A stretch of DNA of 64,000 bases from Lachnospiraceae bacterium (GTDB taxonomy: Bacteria; Bacillota; Clostridia; Lachnospirales; Lachnospiraceae): the NCBI GenBank assembly GCA_017518735.1, contig JAFWTY010000007.1, positions 147,763 through 211,762 of the forward strand. Reading direction: 5' to 3'. The translations under genes and the position numbers were made by a program. This document shows, one piece after another, positions 10,316 through 19,710 of this stretch; position 1 is the first letter of the stretch, and each line of letters opens with the position of its first letter. The notes below the pieces were generated by a model. It made no database searches, was not told the origin of the DNA, and worked only from the letters and a program-made list of their open reading frames with translations.

Positions 10316-10534
10316 ATGTCAAAATCAGATGTAATTGAAATTGAAGGAACCGTAACCGAAAAGCTTCCGAACACCATGTTCAAGGTTCAGCTTGAGAACG
10401 GACACGAAGTACTTGCGCACATCAGCGGAAAACTTCGTCAGAACTTTATTCGAATTCTTCCCGGAGACAAGGTAACGCTGGAGTTATCTCCCTACGACTT
10501 AACCAAAGGAAGAATCATCTGGAGAGATAAGTAA
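10316..10534 (+). CDS. infA: Translation initiation factor IF-1
   Basis: IF-1 occupies the 30S A site during initiation. The 72-residue OB-fold protein begins [13 protein letters not shown] and ends [11 protein letters not shown], both typical. The ribosome site is AGAGGAAAA. About 140 bases of non-coding sequence with a strong promoter separate it from rpmJ. Confidence 0.98.
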   Translation: MSKSDVIEIEGTVTEKLPNTMFKVQLENGHEVLAHISGKLRQNFIRILPGDKVTLELSPYDLTKGRIIWRDK

Positions 10535-10676
10535 ATTAGGTAGGAAAGATGCAGGATTGTGACTTGGAATGCATTGCGGACGAAGTCGCACGGCACTTTT
10601 CGGAACATCAAAAATGAAATCCGGAAAGTTTGTGAAATCTGCCGAAAATTTTTGTGAAACCCGACAAAAATATTTC

Positions 10677-10705
10677 TTGCAACTTGAAATACTTAATGAT
10701 ATAAT
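10677..10705 (+). promoter_or_regulatory. Sigma-A promoter before rpmJ and the alpha operon
   Basis: TTGCAA at 10677-10682 and TATAAT at 10700-10705 are separated by exactly 17 bases. The site is about 35 bases upstream of the rpmJ start. It could drive rpmJ together with rpsM-rpsK-rpsD-rpoA-rplQ, giving these genes a supply independent of the spc promoter. Confidence 0.8.
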
Positions 10706-10739
10706 GGCAAATGGTCACTTTTTGAAAGGAGGTTTTATC

Positions 10740-10853
10740 ATGAAGGTTAGATCATCTGTGAAACCGATTTGCGAGAAATGCAAAATCATCAAAAGAAAAG
10801 GGAAGATCATGGTTATCTGTGAGAACCCGAAACACAAACAGAGACAGGGATAA
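10740..10853 (+). CDS. rpmJ: 50S ribosomal protein L36
   Basis: L36 is the smallest 50S protein. The 37-residue sequence [20 protein letters not shown] has zinc ligands Cys11, Cys14, Cys27 and His32, so this is the zinc-binding form. The ATG follows AAAGGAGG. The frame is open upstream, but that sequence contains the promoter and is not protein-like. Confidence 0.98.
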   Translation: MKVRSSVKPICEKCKIIKRKGKIMVICENPKHKQRQG

Positions 10854-11137
10854 TCGCTGTCTTATTTGCGTTTTTTTGCGGCTGAGATATGAACGGTTCC
10901 GTCAAATCGTTTGTATCGAAAATAAATGTGAGGGAGTATGGAAGACCCGCCATGCCCACCGTGCATTTACTTCTTGATACCGAGAAATAAGAATCAAAGT
11001 ATCGGAAAGACCGGTTCTGCCGGTTGAGTCACTATGTGGCTCCAATCAACTAGTAACTGTTAATTCGTGCGAAGGAAGTCCGTTCGGGTAGACGGACGAA
11101 GAAACCGACGCATAAAAAGAAAGGAAGGAAATTAAAC
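10854..11137 (+). promoter_or_regulatory. Structured leader between rpmJ and rpsM
   Basis: This 284-base stretch has no open frame of note. It holds several short, GC-rich stems in a row: ACCGG/CCGGT (11010-11024), GAGTCAC/GTGGCTC around a TAT loop (11026-11042) and GTCCGT/ACGGAC (11078-11097), the last ending about 40 bases before the rpsM start. Right at the rpmJ stop, AGACAG/CTGTCT followed after ten bases by T7 could be a weak attenuator. Because S4 (rpsD) is encoded downstream and S4 represses alpha-type operons in other bacteria, an S4-responsive leader is a reasonable inference, but no known consensus was matched. Confidence 0.5.
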
Positions 11138-11506
11138 ATGGCTCGTATCGCTGGTGTTGATTTACCAAGAGACAAACGTGTAGAAATTGGTTTAACCAGT
11201 ATCTACGGAATCGGAAGAGGTAGTTCCATGAAAATTCTCGAAGCAGCAGGTGTTAATCCTGATACCCGTTGCAGAGATTTAACGGACGACGAAGTTAAGA
11301 AGATCGGTGAAGTAATCGCCGATGAGTACACTGTAGAAGGTGATCTGAAGAGAGAAATCGCTCTTAACATTAAGAGACTTCAGGAAATCGGCTGCTATCG
11401 TGGAATTCGTCACAGAAAAGGACTCCCGGTTCGCGGACAGAAGACCAAAACCAATGCAAGAACACGTAAAGGCCCCAAGAGAACTGTTGCAAATAAGAAG
11501 AAATAA
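11138..11506 (+). CDS. rpsM: 30S ribosomal protein S13
   Basis: S13 contacts the 50S subunit and the P-site tRNA. It begins [20 protein letters not shown] and ends in the basic tail [30 protein letters not shown] lies before the ATG. It is the first gene of the alpha operon proper. Confidence 0.98.
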   Translation: MARIAGVDLPRDKRVEIGLTSIYGIGRGSSMKILEAAGVNPDTRCRDLTDDEVKKIGEVIADEYTVEGDLKREIALNIKRLQEIGCYRGIRHRKGLPVRGQKTKTNARTRKGPKRTVANKKK

Positions 11507-11561
11507 TAGATTTTTTTGAGGGATAACAATTATTTAGATAGAAGAAAGTAGGTTAGTTTTT

Positions 11562-11957
11562 ATGGCAAAACAAGCAACTAAGAAAGTAGTAAAGAAGCGT
11601 GTCAAGAAAAACGTTGAACATGGACAGGCACATATCCAGTCTTCCTTCAATAACACCATCGTTACTTTAACGGACGCTGAAGGAAACGCTTTAAGCTGGG
11701 CATCTGCCGGTGGTCTTGGATTCAGAGGTTCAAAGAAATCTACTCCCTATGCTGCACAGATGGCAGCAGAAACAGCAACCAAAGCTGCTTTGATTCATGG
11801 GTTAAAGACGGTAGATGTATTTGTAAAGGGACCCGGATCAGGACGTGAAGCAGCAATCCGTGCACTTGCGGCAAACGGTTTAACCGTTACCAGCATTACC
11901 GACGTAACACCCGTTCCTCATAACGGATGCCGTCCGCCTAAGCGCAGAAGAGTGTAA
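11562..11957 (+). CDS. rpsK: 30S ribosomal protein S11
   Basis: S11 lies on the 30S platform near the mRNA exit. The core [19 protein letters not shown] and the C-terminal [18 protein letters not shown] are family signatures. The ribosome site is weak (GAAAGTAGG, about 10 bases upstream), unlike the strong sites of its neighbours. Confidence 0.98.
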   Translation: MAKQATKKVVKKRVKKNVEHGQAHIQSSFNNTIVTLTDAEGNALSWASAGGLGFRGSKKSTPYAAQMAAETATKAALIHGLKTVDVFVKGPGSGREAAIRALAANGLTVTSITDVTPVPHNGCRPPKRRRV

Positions 11958-11993
11958 TGATAACGTGGTTCGAAGACTAGGAGGTAAATAAAG

Positions 11994-12587
11994 ATGGCAA
12001 TAAACAGAGTGCCTGTACTTAAAAGATGCAGAGCTCTTGGCATTGAACCCTCTGTAATGGGTTATGACAAGAAGTCCAATAGAAAATCCGCTCGTGAAGG
12101 CAAGAAGGTAAGTGAATACGGACTTCAGCTTCGCGAGAAACAGAAAGCAAAATTCATCTACGGCGTACTTGAGAAACCTTTCCGTAACTACTACGAGAAG
12201 GCAGACCGCATGAAAGGTATGACCGGTGAAAACTTAATGATCATGCTTGAAAGCGGACTTGACAACGTAGTATTCCGTGCAGGTTTCGCTAGAACCAGAA
12301 GAGAAGCAAGACAGATGGTAGATCACAAATTCTTTACCGTTAACGGAAAGAAGATCAACATCCCTTCCTATCTTCTGAAAGCAGGCGATGTTGTAGAGTT
12401 TGTAGAAGGAGCACGTTCCACCCAGAGAGTGAAAGATATCTTCGAAGTAACAAACGGAAGACTTACACCCGGATGGTTGGATGCAAATCAGGAGGCATTT
12501 AGCGCAACCGTTAAGAATCTCCCTACCAGAGAAGAGATCGATGTACCGGTTAACGAGATGTTGATTGTCGAGTTGTATTCTAAGTAA
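11994..12587 (+). CDS. rpsD: 30S ribosomal protein S4
   Basis: S4 nucleates 16S rRNA assembly and is often the autogenous repressor of the alpha operon. The 197-residue protein lacks the N-terminal zinc Cys set; instead it begins MAINRVPVLKRCRALGIEP, the clostridial C-minus type. The S4 domain is seen as LDNVVFRAGFARTRREARQM. Its place between rpsK and rpoA is the clostridial order; in Bacillus the gene lies elsewhere. Confidence 0.97.
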   Translation: MAINRVPVLKRCRALGIEPSVMGYDKKSNRKSAREGKKVSEYGLQLREKQKAKFIYGVLEKPFRNYYEKADRMKGMTGENLMIMLESGLDNVVFRAGFARTRREARQMVDHKFFTVNGKKINIPSYLLKAGDVVEFVEGARSTQRVKDIFEVTNGRLTPGWLDANQEAFSATVKNLPTREEIDVPVNEMLIVELYSK

Positions 12588-12620
12588 AATTGGCAAAACA
12601 TTCATAAGGAGGAACCTGAG

Positions 12621-13589
12621 ATGTTAGCATTTGATTTTGACAGCCCGAATATTGAAATCGCTGAATTATCCGCTGACGGAAAATACGGCAAATTTGTAGT
12701 AGAGCCTCTTGAGCGCGGTTACGGAATTACTTTGGGAAATTCCCTTCGCCGCATTATGCTTGCTTCCTTACCCGGATCAGCAGTAAGCCAGGTTAAAATT
12801 GAGGGTGTTTTACATGAGTTTTCTTCCATCCCCGGAGTAAAAGAGGATGTGACCGAGATCATCATGAACATCAAAAACCTTGCAATCAAGAACAGCAGTG
12901 ATTCCGCAGAACCCAAGAAAGCATATATTGAATTCGAGGGAGACGGTGTAATTAAAGCATCCGATATTCATGTGGATTCCGATATTGAAATTATGAACCC
13001 GGATCAGACCATCGCTACTTTAAGCGGCGGAAAGAACACCAGATTCTATATGGAAATGCTGATCACCAAGGGCAGAGGATATGTAAGTTCCGATCGTAAC
13101 AAGGGAGAAAACTTCCCTGTCGGAAATATTGCAGTAGATTCCATCTACACCCCGGTTGAGCGTGTAAACATGAGCGTTGAGAATACTCGTGTTGGTCAGA
13201 TGACCGATTACGATAAGCTTACATTGGAAGTTTACACCAATGCAACCATCAGCCCGGAAGAGGCAGTCAGCCTTGCAGCTAAGGTATTAAGCGAGCACTT
13301 AAAACTGTTCGTAAACCTTTCCGAGAGCGGAAAGGACGCAGTCGTAATGAACGAGAAGGAAGACGACGAGAAGGAGAAAGTTCTTGTTATGAACATCGAC
13401 GAACTCGAGTTATCCGTACGTTCCTATAACTGCTTAAAGAGAGCAAATATCAACACGGTTGAGGAACTCATTTCCAGAACTCAGGATGATATGATGAAAG
13501 TTCGTAACCTCGGACGTAAGTCCTTAGATGAAGTAGTAGCAAAACTCAACGAGTTAGGCCTCTCCTTCAGAGCGAACGAAGATATCTAA
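12621..13589 (+). CDS. rpoA: RNA polymerase alpha subunit
   Basis: The alpha subunit dimerises to start RNA polymerase assembly, and its C-terminal domain contacts activators and UP elements. The 322-residue protein has the N-terminal dimerisation core ([19 protein letters not shown]) and an alpha-CTD at about residues 255-322 ([35 protein letters not shown]). The linker is acidic and rich in Lys/Glu (about residues 243-254). A strong TAAGGAGG precedes the ATG. Confidence 0.98.
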   Translation: MLAFDFDSPNIEIAELSADGKYGKFVVEPLERGYGITLGNSLRRIMLASLPGSAVSQVKIEGVLHEFSSIPGVKEDVTEIIMNIKNLAIKNSSDSAEPKKAYIEFEGDGVIKASDIHVDSDIEIMNPDQTIATLSGGKNTRFYMEMLITKGRGYVSSDRNKGENFPVGNIAVDSIYTPVERVNMSVENTRVGQMTDYDKLTLEVYTNATISPEEAVSLAAKVLSEHLKLFVNLSESGKDAVVMNEKEDDEKEKVLVMNIDELELSVRSYNCLKRANINTVEELISRTQDDMMKVRNLGRKSLDEVVAKLNELGLSFRANEDI

Positions 13590-13703
13590 GTTTTATTCAC
13601 AACAATCGCGGTAAGTCTTAGAGAGCACGCGACCCAACATGCCTATGATACAGGGTAAGACCGAAGGCGCCTGCATCAGAAAAAACAAGGGAGGATATTT
13701 ATC

Positions 13704-14240
13704 ATGGCAATGTACAGAAAATTAAGCAGAACTTCCAGCCAGAGAAAGGCACTTCTTCGTAATCAGATTACTGCATTACTTTACAGAGGAAGAATTACCA
13801 CTACCGAAGCAAAAGCAAAAGAGATCCGCAAGGGTGTTGAAAGCTTAATCGCACTGGCTGTTAAGGAAAAAGACAACTTCGAAACCGTAACCGTTACCGC
13901 TAAGGTTGCCCGTAAGGACAAAGACGGAAAGCGCGTGAAAGAAGTTAAAGACGGCAAGAAAGTAACCGTATACGATGAAGTTCAGAAAGAAATCAAGAAG
14001 GATCTTCCTTCCAGACTTCATGCTCGTCGTCAGATGTTAAAGGTATTAAACCCTGTTGTGGAAGTACCTGAAAGTGCAAACGGAAAGAAGCGCGGAACCA
14101 AGAAGATCGATATGGTTGCAAAGCTTTTTGATGAAATCGCACCGAAGTACACCGAGCGTAACGGTGGTTACACCAGAATCATCAAGGTTGGTCCCCGTAA
14201 GGGTGACGCTGCAATGATGGTAGTTATTGAGCTTGTGTAA
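13704..14240 (+). CDS. rplQ: 50S ribosomal protein L17, extended form
   Basis: L17 lies at the base of the 50S subunit near the exit tunnel. The N-terminal core ([30 protein letters not shown]) and the C-terminal core ([20 protein letters not shown]) are typical. The protein has 178 residues, about 50-60 more than common bacterial L17; the excess is an insertion near residues 65-140 rich in Lys and charged residues ([17 protein letters not shown]). It closes the alpha operon and is preceded by a 114-base structured gap. Confidence 0.96.
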   Translation: MAMYRKLSRTSSQRKALLRNQITALLYRGRITTTEAKAKEIRKGVESLIALAVKEKDNFETVTVTAKVARKDKDGKRVKEVKDGKKVTVYDEVQKEIKKDLPSRLHARRQMLKVLNPVVEVPESANGKKRGTKKIDMVAKLFDEIAPKYTERNGGYTRIIKVGPRKGDAAMMVVIELV

Positions 14241-14300
14241 ATAATTACCAAACAAAACCCACCTCATATGTGGGAATTGCATAATTTAGTTTTTTAAATA

Positions 14301-14357
14301 AAAAAAATCTCCTATTTTCAATGAAAATGAATTATAATTGGGAATAGGAGTTTTTTT
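14301..14357 (+). terminator. Terminator after the alpha operon
   Basis: CTCCTATT (14309-14316) pairs with AATAGGAG (14343-14350), flanked by a run of seven A on the left and seven T on the right. It can therefore end transcription in either direction. The 26-base loop contains TATAAT without a usable -35, so that box was not called a promoter. It separates rplQ from the pilT-like gene. Confidence 0.8.
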
Positions 14358-14406
14358 ATGCCTAAACAGAGCAATAAAGACCAAAAATAAAGGGGAGGTT
14401 CTTTTT

Positions 14407-15453
14407 ATGAATTTTGAAGAGTTGGTTGCTTATGCCAAAGAGAGAAACTGTTCCGATATTCATATTACCGTCGGAACCAACGTAGCAATCAGACGCTATG
14501 GTACATTGGAAATTCTCGATCCCGCACCTACGGCAGAAGAATCCAGAAACATGATTTTCTCCGTGCTTGAGCAGGACGAAGTAGATGAAGTATTAGCCGG
14601 AAAGGATATCGACGTCGGTGTTATGCTTCGTGATGAGACCCGTATCCGTGTTAACGTTTATCATCAGAGAAACAACATTGCGGCATCCATCCGTATCCTG
14701 AATCAGTATATTCCTACTTTCGAGGAATTGGGACTTCCTCCCGTAATCGAAGAAATCGCACAGAAGCCCCGTGGACTTGTTCTTGTAACAGGACCTACCG
14801 GTTCCGGTAAGTCTACCACCCTGGCTTCCATGGTAGAATATATCAACAACAAAACACCATGTCATATTATGACCATCGAGGATCCTATCGAGTACGTATA
14901 TCCTCACAAGAAGGCCATGATTCACCAGCGTGAGGTTGGACGTGACGTTGCAAGCTTCTCCGGAGCACTTCGTAGCGTACTTCGTGAAGACCCCGATATC
15001 ATTCTCGTAGGAGAAATGAGAGACTATGAGACCATTTCCGCAGCAATCACCGCAGCAGAAACCGGTCACCTCGTTCTTTCCACCCTGCATACAACGAGTG
15101 CAGCACAGACCGTTGAGCGTATCATCGATGCCTGCCCTGCAGATGCACAGGAACAGATCCGTGCTCAGTTCGTTAACGTTATCCAGGCTGTATTCTCCCA
15201 GCAGCTCCTTCCTCTGGCAAGCGGCCAGGGCCGTGTAGTTGCTACCGAGTCCATGATTGCCAACTACGCAATCAAGAACCTGATTGCAGAGCAGAAGACC
15301 AACCAGATCAACTCCGCAATTCAGTCCGGTCGTGCACAGGGTATGAAGACCATGAACGACGACCTTGCATCCCTGGTAAGAAGAGGATTAATCGAAAGAG
15401 CAGATGCACTTGCTGTATCTCCCGATCCGGTTTCCCTTTCCAAGGCATTATAA
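14407..15453 (+). CDS. pilT: PilT-like type IV pilus retraction ATPase
   Basis: PilT-family hexameric ATPases power retraction of type IV pili and twitching motility. The 348-residue protein has an N-terminal PAS-like region (NCSDIHITVG), Walker A GPTGSGKST at residues 129-137, the Asp-box IMTIEDPIEY, Walker B DPDIILVGEMRD near 195-206 and the His-box LVLSTLHTT near 223-230. The EMRD retraction motif supports PilT rather than PilB. The ATG after AGGGGAGG is chosen over an earlier in-frame TTG that lies inside the terminator. It is bracketed by two terminators and no other pilus gene is nearby; its promoter was not identified. Confidence 0.92.
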   Translation: MNFEELVAYAKERNCSDIHITVGTNVAIRRYGTLEILDPAPTAEESRNMIFSVLEQDEVDEVLAGKDIDVGVMLRDETRIRVNVYHQRNNIAASIRILNQYIPTFEELGLPPVIEEIAQKPRGLVLVTGPTGSGKSTTLASMVEYINNKTPCHIMTIEDPIEYVYPHKKAMIHQREVGRDVASFSGALRSVLREDPDIILVGEMRDYETISAAITAAETGHLVLSTLHTTSAAQTVERIIDACPADAQEQIRAQFVNVIQAVFSQQLLPLASGQGRVVATESMIANYAIKNLIAEQKTNQINSAIQSGRAQGMKTMNDDLASLVRRGLIERADALAVSPDPVSLSKAL

Positions 15454-15475
15454 TTACAAAAACAAACGATATTAC

Positions 15476-15508
15476 AAAAGGACTTCCGCTTATGGAAGTC
15501 CTTTTTTT
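15476..15508 (+). terminator. Intrinsic terminator after pilT
   Basis: GGACTTCC and GGAAGTCC form a perfect 8-pair stem with a GCTTAT loop, followed by seven T and preceded by four A. Confidence 0.93.
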
Positions 15509-15528
15509 CTGTGCCGGAACGCTAGTAT

Positions 15529-15557
15529 TTGCTTTTATCCTGCTTTAAGTGTAATAT
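15529..15557 (+). promoter_or_regulatory. Probable promoter of the traX-ecf operon
   Basis: TTGCTT (15529-15534) and TAATAT (15552-15557) are 17 bases apart, lying just after the pilT terminator and about 40 bases before the traX start. Confidence 0.5.
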
Positions 15558-15596
15558 AAAATAGAATTTTTATGGGAAGAAATAAGGAGCGGATGT

Positions 15597-16349
15597 TTGA
15601 AAGAAGTGGGACGCAGCACAATTAAATGGGTAGCAATCGTTACGATGCTGATCGACCACATTCGGTTTACACTGATTCCGACCAGCCCGCAGTGGGCGGG
15701 AATCCTTAATACCGCGTTTTCTTGCATCGGAAGAATTGCGTTTCCGCTCTTTGCGTATCTGCTTGCAGACGGATTTCTGCGGACCAGGTCCAGACAGAAT
15801 TATTTCCTGCGGCTTTTGATTTTTGCTTTCGTTTCGGAAGTGCCTTATGACATGATGAGGGATGGGAAATATCTGTCGTTTTCCCATCAGAATGTTATTT
15901 TTACGCTTTTGATCTCCTTTGCCGCGATGTGGGTGGTTTCCCTTTTTCGCGAGATGGAGTTTTTCAAGGAAAGAAAAAACCTGCGCTTTTTTTGCGAAGC
16001 AGCCGTCTGTATTCTGGCAATCGTGGCCGCGCATTATTCTCATTCGGATTACGGATATATCGGTGTCATGACCGTTTTAATTTGTTTCTACGGAATGCTG
16101 ATTGCAAAAGACAATCCGGCAATTGCGGTTTTTCGCCCGGACCTGATTGCATTTGCAGGCGGGGTCTGTATGTTGACGGCACTTGACGAAACGGAGATTG
16201 TGGCACTCACCGGAGGATTTCTAATCTGGGCCTATCATGGAAAGACCGGTGTGAAAGTTCCGAAGGTGGTAAGCTACGGATTTTACCCGTTGCATATGCT
16301 TTTGCTGGTAATGCTTCGGATTTGGATTTATCATATGCCCATAAAATAA
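15597..16349 (+). CDS. TraX-family membrane protein
   Basis: A 250-residue polytopic membrane protein with about seven hydrophobic segments. The opening (STIKWVAIVTMLIDHIRFTL), the GRIAFPLFAYLLADGF motif and SEVPYDMMRDGKYLSF match the TraX family, named after the F-pilin acetylase but widespread in Firmicutes chromosomes with unknown role, probably membrane acyl transfer. TTG is taken as the start because it sits 7 bases after AAGGAG; the nearby ATG at 15593 is in another frame. It ends 9 bases before ecfA1 and may share its transcript. Confidence 0.82.
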   Translation: MKEVGRSTIKWVAIVTMLIDHIRFTLIPTSPQWAGILNTAFSCIGRIAFPLFAYLLADGFLRTRSRQNYFLRLLIFAFVSEVPYDMMRDGKYLSFSHQNVIFTLLISFAAMWVVSLFREMEFFKERKNLRFFCEAAVCILAIVAAHYSHSDYGYIGVMTVLICFYGMLIAKDNPAIAVFRPDLIAFAGGVCMLTALDETEIVALTGGFLIWAYHGKTGVKVPKVVSYGFYPLHMLLLVMLRIWIYHMPIK

Positions 16350-16358
16350 GGGAAAAGT

Positions 16359-17222
16359 ATGGATAAGATGGTTTTTGCGGATAAAATTTCATACGATTAC
16401 AAGGCCTACGACGAAAACGGCGAACTGAAGGGAACCGTGCGTGCGCTGGACGGAGTTTCCCTGGATATAAAGCATGGGGACTTTATAACGATCTTAGGCG
16501 CCAACGGAAGCGGAAAATCGACGCTTGCAAAACAGATTAATGCACTTCTTTGTCCGACCGAAGGAACGATTTTCGTGGACGGCAAAGATACGGCTGAGGA
16601 AGAGAATCTTCTCGAGATCCGCCAAAGCGCCGGTATGGTCTTCCAAAATCCCGACAACCAGATCATCGCCACGGTTGTGGAAGAGGATGTCGGATTCGGA
16701 CCGGAGAATTTAGGGGTTCCGACAAAGGAAATCTGGGAACGTGTGGAGGAAAGCTTGAAGACGGTCGGAATGTACGAATACCGCAAGTCTTCGCCGATGC
16801 GTCTTTCCGGAGGACAGAAGCAGCGTGTTTCGATTGCCGGTGTTCTGGCCATGCATCCGAAATGCATCATTCTCGATGAGCCGACGGCGATGCTGGATCC
16901 GCAGGGCAGAAAAGAAGTCATCCGTGCGGCCAGAGCCTTAAACGACGTGGAAAAAATCACAATCATTCTGATTACGCATTATATGGAAGAGGCGATTTAT
17001 TCCGACCGTATTTTTGTAATGGACGAAGGAAAAATCGTGATGCAGGGCACTCCGAAGGAGATTTTTTCAAGGCCCGACGAACTTACGAAACACAGACTGA
17101 CCCTTCCGATGGCGACGCAGGTTGCCTATCGTTTAAAGGAAGAGGGAATCCCTCTGCCGGACGGAATATTAAACAGAAAAGAACTGGCAAGAGAACTTAT
17201 AAAGATCAAAGAAGCAAAATAG
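16359..17222 (+). CDS. ecfA1: Energy-coupling factor transporter ATPase 1
   Basis: EcfA1 is one of two ATPases that power the ECF module shared by several vitamin and metal importers. Walker A GANGSGKST is at residues 47-55, followed by Q-loop VFQNPDNQI, signature LSGGQKQRV and Walker B IILDEPTAMLD. The Q-loop NPDNQ sequence is characteristic of EcfA. It is directly followed by ecfA2 with no spacer. Confidence 0.95.
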   Translation: MDKMVFADKISYDYKAYDENGELKGTVRALDGVSLDIKHGDFITILGANGSGKSTLAKQINALLCPTEGTIFVDGKDTAEEENLLEIRQSAGMVFQNPDNQIIATVVEEDVGFGPENLGVPTKEIWERVEESLKTVGMYEYRKSSPMRLSGGQKQRVSIAGVLAMHPKCIILDEPTAMLDPQGRKEVIRAARALNDVEKITIILITHYMEEAIYSDRIFVMDEGKIVMQGTPKEIFSRPDELTKHRLTLPMATQVAYRLKEEGIPLPDGILNRKELARELIKIKEAK

Positions 17223-18068
17223 ATGGAACTGAAAACGGAAAACCTTACATATGAATACGAAAGCAATTCGGCCACCCCGACGCGAGCGGTGGACGGGGTA
17301 TCGTTTGTGATTCCGGGCGGAGAGTTTTTGGGAATTGTCGGTCACACCGGCAGCGGAAAAACCACGCTTGTGCAGCTTTTGGACGGGCTTTTAAAGCCCT
17401 CCGCGGGAACGGTTTATCTGGACGGCGAAGATATCAACGCCAAAAACTACAGCCGGAAAAAGATGCGCGCCGGAATCGGAATTGTATTTCAGTACCCGGA
17501 ATATCAGCTTTTTGAATCCACGATATTAAAAGACGTCTGCTTTGGTCCGAAAAATCAGGGACTTAAGGATGAGGAAGCAGAGAAGGTAGCCGTTGAAGCA
17601 CTGAAGCGTGTCGGCATCAAGGAAGAGCAGTTTGAACTTTCTCCTTTTGAACTCTCGGGCGGTCAGAGAAGAAGAGTGGCAATTGCGGGCGTTCTTGCCA
17701 TGCAACCGAAGATTCTGATTCTGGACGAGCCGACGGCCGGCCTGGATCCCGCCGGAAGAGAAGAGATGCTTTCCCTGATGGATGAACTGAACCGGGACGG
17801 CATGACCATAATACTGATTTCTCACAGTATGGAGGATGTGGCTGCTCATGCAAGCCGTATTATGGTGCTTGATAAGGGCAAAGTGTTCTTAGACGGTGCG
17901 CCGGCGGAAGTTTTTGCACACGTGGAAGAACTGGAAAATATCGGTCTTGCGGCTCCCGAAGCATATTATATTCTCGAGGAGATTCGCAAAGCCGGATTGG
18001 AAATAGAAACGGAAAATACGGTAACCGTCGAAGATGCGGTTTCCAAGATTAAGAAGAGCTTATGTTAA
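17223..18068 (+). CDS. ecfA2: Energy-coupling factor transporter ATPase 2
   Basis: This is the second ATPase of the shared ECF module. Walker A GHTGSGKTT is at residues 40-48, with Q-loop FQYPEYQLFE, signature LSGGQRRRV and Walker B ILDEPTAGLDP. The YPEYQLF motif separates EcfA2 from EcfA1. The ATG directly follows the ecfA1 stop, and its 3' end overlaps ecfT by seven bases. Confidence 0.95.
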   Translation: MELKTENLTYEYESNSATPTRAVDGVSFVIPGGEFLGIVGHTGSGKTTLVQLLDGLLKPSAGTVYLDGEDINAKNYSRKKMRAGIGIVFQYPEYQLFESTILKDVCFGPKNQGLKDEEAEKVAVEALKRVGIKEEQFELSPFELSGGQRRRVAIAGVLAMQPKILILDEPTAGLDPAGREEMLSLMDELNRDGMTIILISHSMEDVAAHASRIMVLDKGKVFLDGAPAEVFAHVEELENIGLAAPEAYYILEEIRKAGLEIETENTVTVEDAVSKIKKSLC

Positions 18069-18943
18069 AGGATATTACACTAGGGCAGTATTACCGTGCG
18101 GAATCGGTGATTCATCGTCTCGACCCGAGACTGAAACTCGTCGGCTCCTTGGTATTTATGGTTTCGCTCTTTCTCTTTAACAATCCCATATGTTATTTAA
18201 CGGCAGCGGTGTTTCTGGTTATCGTCATCGCGCTTTCAAAGATTCCCGTCAAATTCATGTTACGTGGTATGAAAGGAATCGTCTTTCTGTTGCTGATTAC
18301 CGTGCTGTATCACGTCTTATTCACGACAGGAACCGTGATCGTGGAATTCTGGATCATCCACATCACGTACGAAGGCATATTGAACGCGCTGATGATGTTT
18401 GCACGTCTCTTTATGCTGATTGTCGGTTCTTCGATTTTAACCTTGACAACCACGCCGACAAAACTGACCGACGGACTCGAGAGCCTTTTCAAACCGCTCA
18501 AGATTTTCCGTGTGCCGGTACATGAGATGGCGATGATGATGTCGATCGCCCTTCGTTTCATTCCGATTCTGATGGAGGAAACGGACCGTATCATGAAGGC
18601 ACAGATTGCCAGAGGCGCGGATTTGGGGAGCAAAAACATCTTCGTACGCGTAAAGGGACTTGTGCCGATTCTGGTACCGCTTTTTGTTTCGGCTTTCCGA
18701 AGAGCCGGAGATCTGGCTCTCGCCATGGAGGCAAGATGCTACAACGGCGGAGAAGGCAGAACAAAAATGAAAGTGATGCACTTACGACTCCGCGATTTTA
18801 TTTCGATGTATATACTGGCTCTCTATCTGGGAGCAATCATAGTACTTGGAATCTTCTTCAAAGGCCTGCCTGCGATCGTCTGTGAGGACATGCAGTGCGG
18901 ACTGGAGTTTTTGATTGCGTTTTTTAAAGGATTAAAAGGATGA
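18062..18943 (+). CDS. ecfT: Energy-coupling factor transporter transmembrane protein
   Basis: EcfT is the membrane scaffold that couples the two ATPases to exchangeable substrate-binding S proteins. The 293-residue protein has several hydrophobic helices and the cytoplasmic coupling motifs ARG (AQIARGADLG) and its partner (MEARCYNGG). It begins QYYRAESVIHRLDPRLKL, typical for EcfT. No S component is encoded beside it, consistent with the shared (group II) arrangement. Confidence 0.94.
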   Translation: MLKDITLGQYYRAESVIHRLDPRLKLVGSLVFMVSLFLFNNPICYLTAAVFLVIVIALSKIPVKFMLRGMKGIVFLLLITVLYHVLFTTGTVIVEFWIIHITYEGILNALMMFARLFMLIVGSSILTLTTTPTKLTDGLESLFKPLKIFRVPVHEMAMMMSIALRFIPILMEETDRIMKAQIARGADLGSKNIFVRVKGLVPILVPLFVSAFRRAGDLALAMEARCYNGGEGRTKMKVMHLRLRDFISMYILALYLGAIIVLGIFFKGLPAIVCEDMQCGLEFLIAFFKGLKG

Positions 18944-19710
18944 AACGTGTTTTCTTAACGGTTTCCTATGACGGAACGGATTTTCACGGCTGGCAGCTCC
19001 AGCCCGGTGTACGTACCGTCGAGGGCGAATTAAACAGTGCACTGCTTACGCTGACTGGAGAGGAGATCCTTGTCATCGGAGCAAGCCGGACGGATGCAGG
19101 GGTACATGCAAAAGGGAATGTGGCCGTTTTTGATACGGAGTCGACGATTCCCGCCGGGCGTTTTTCCTATGCTTTAAATACCATTCTGCCTGAAGACGTG
19201 AAAGTTGTTTCTTCCAAAGAAGTTCCCGAAGATTTTCATCCACGCAAAACAAACTGCGTTAAGACCTACGAGTACAGAATCTACAACGACGTCATGCCGG
19301 ACCCTTTAAAGAGAAGATCGACCTGGCAGGTGCCGTACGAGCTTGATACGGCAAAAATGAAAGAGGCAGCAGCACTTCTTATCGGAACGCATGATTTTGC
19401 CGGTTTTTGCTCGGTAAAAACCCAGGCCGAAACCACGGTTCGTACCGTAACGCAGGTGGAGATCGAAGAGATTTCGGAAGAAAAAGAAATATTGATCCGT
19501 GTAAAAGGTAACGGTTTTTTGTATAATATGGTACGGATTATCGCGGGAACGCTTGCAGATGCCGGAAGCGACCGCAGGAGCCTTGCGATGATCAAAGAAG
19601 CGGTCGAGGAAGCGGACCGCACCAAGGCAGGACCTACGGCACCGCCGCAGGGACTGTGTCTTAAAGAAATTGAATTCAATGAAATGGTAAAGGATAGAGA
19701 AAATGAGTGA
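18940..19710 (+). CDS. truA: tRNA pseudouridine(38-40) synthase
   Basis: TruA converts uridines 38-40 of the tRNA anticodon arm to pseudouridine. The catalytic Asp lies in GASRTDAGVHAKGNVA, and YDGTDFHGWQLQP and the C-terminal GNGFLYNMVRIIAGTL are family motifs. The ATG overlaps the ecfT stop (ATGA), and the 3' end overlaps the following symporter gene by 8 bases, so all five genes appear to be one transcript. Confidence 0.96.
   Translation: MKRVFLTVSYDGTDFHGWQLQPGVRTVEGELNSALLTLTGEEILVIGASRTDAGVHAKGNVAVFDTESTIPAGRFSYALNTILPEDVKVVSSKEVPEDFHPRKTNCVKTYEYRIYNDVMPDPLKRRSTWQVPYELDTAKMKEAAALLIGTHDFAGFCSVKTQAETTVRTVTQVEIEEISEEKEILIRVKGNGFLYNMVRIIAGTLADAGSDRRSLAMIKEAVEEADRTKAGPTAPPQGLCLKEIEFNEMVKDRENE

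Noticed and set aside
14333..14338. TATAAT as promoter for pilT
   Set aside because: It is in the loop of a bidirectional terminator and has no -35 at a workable distance.
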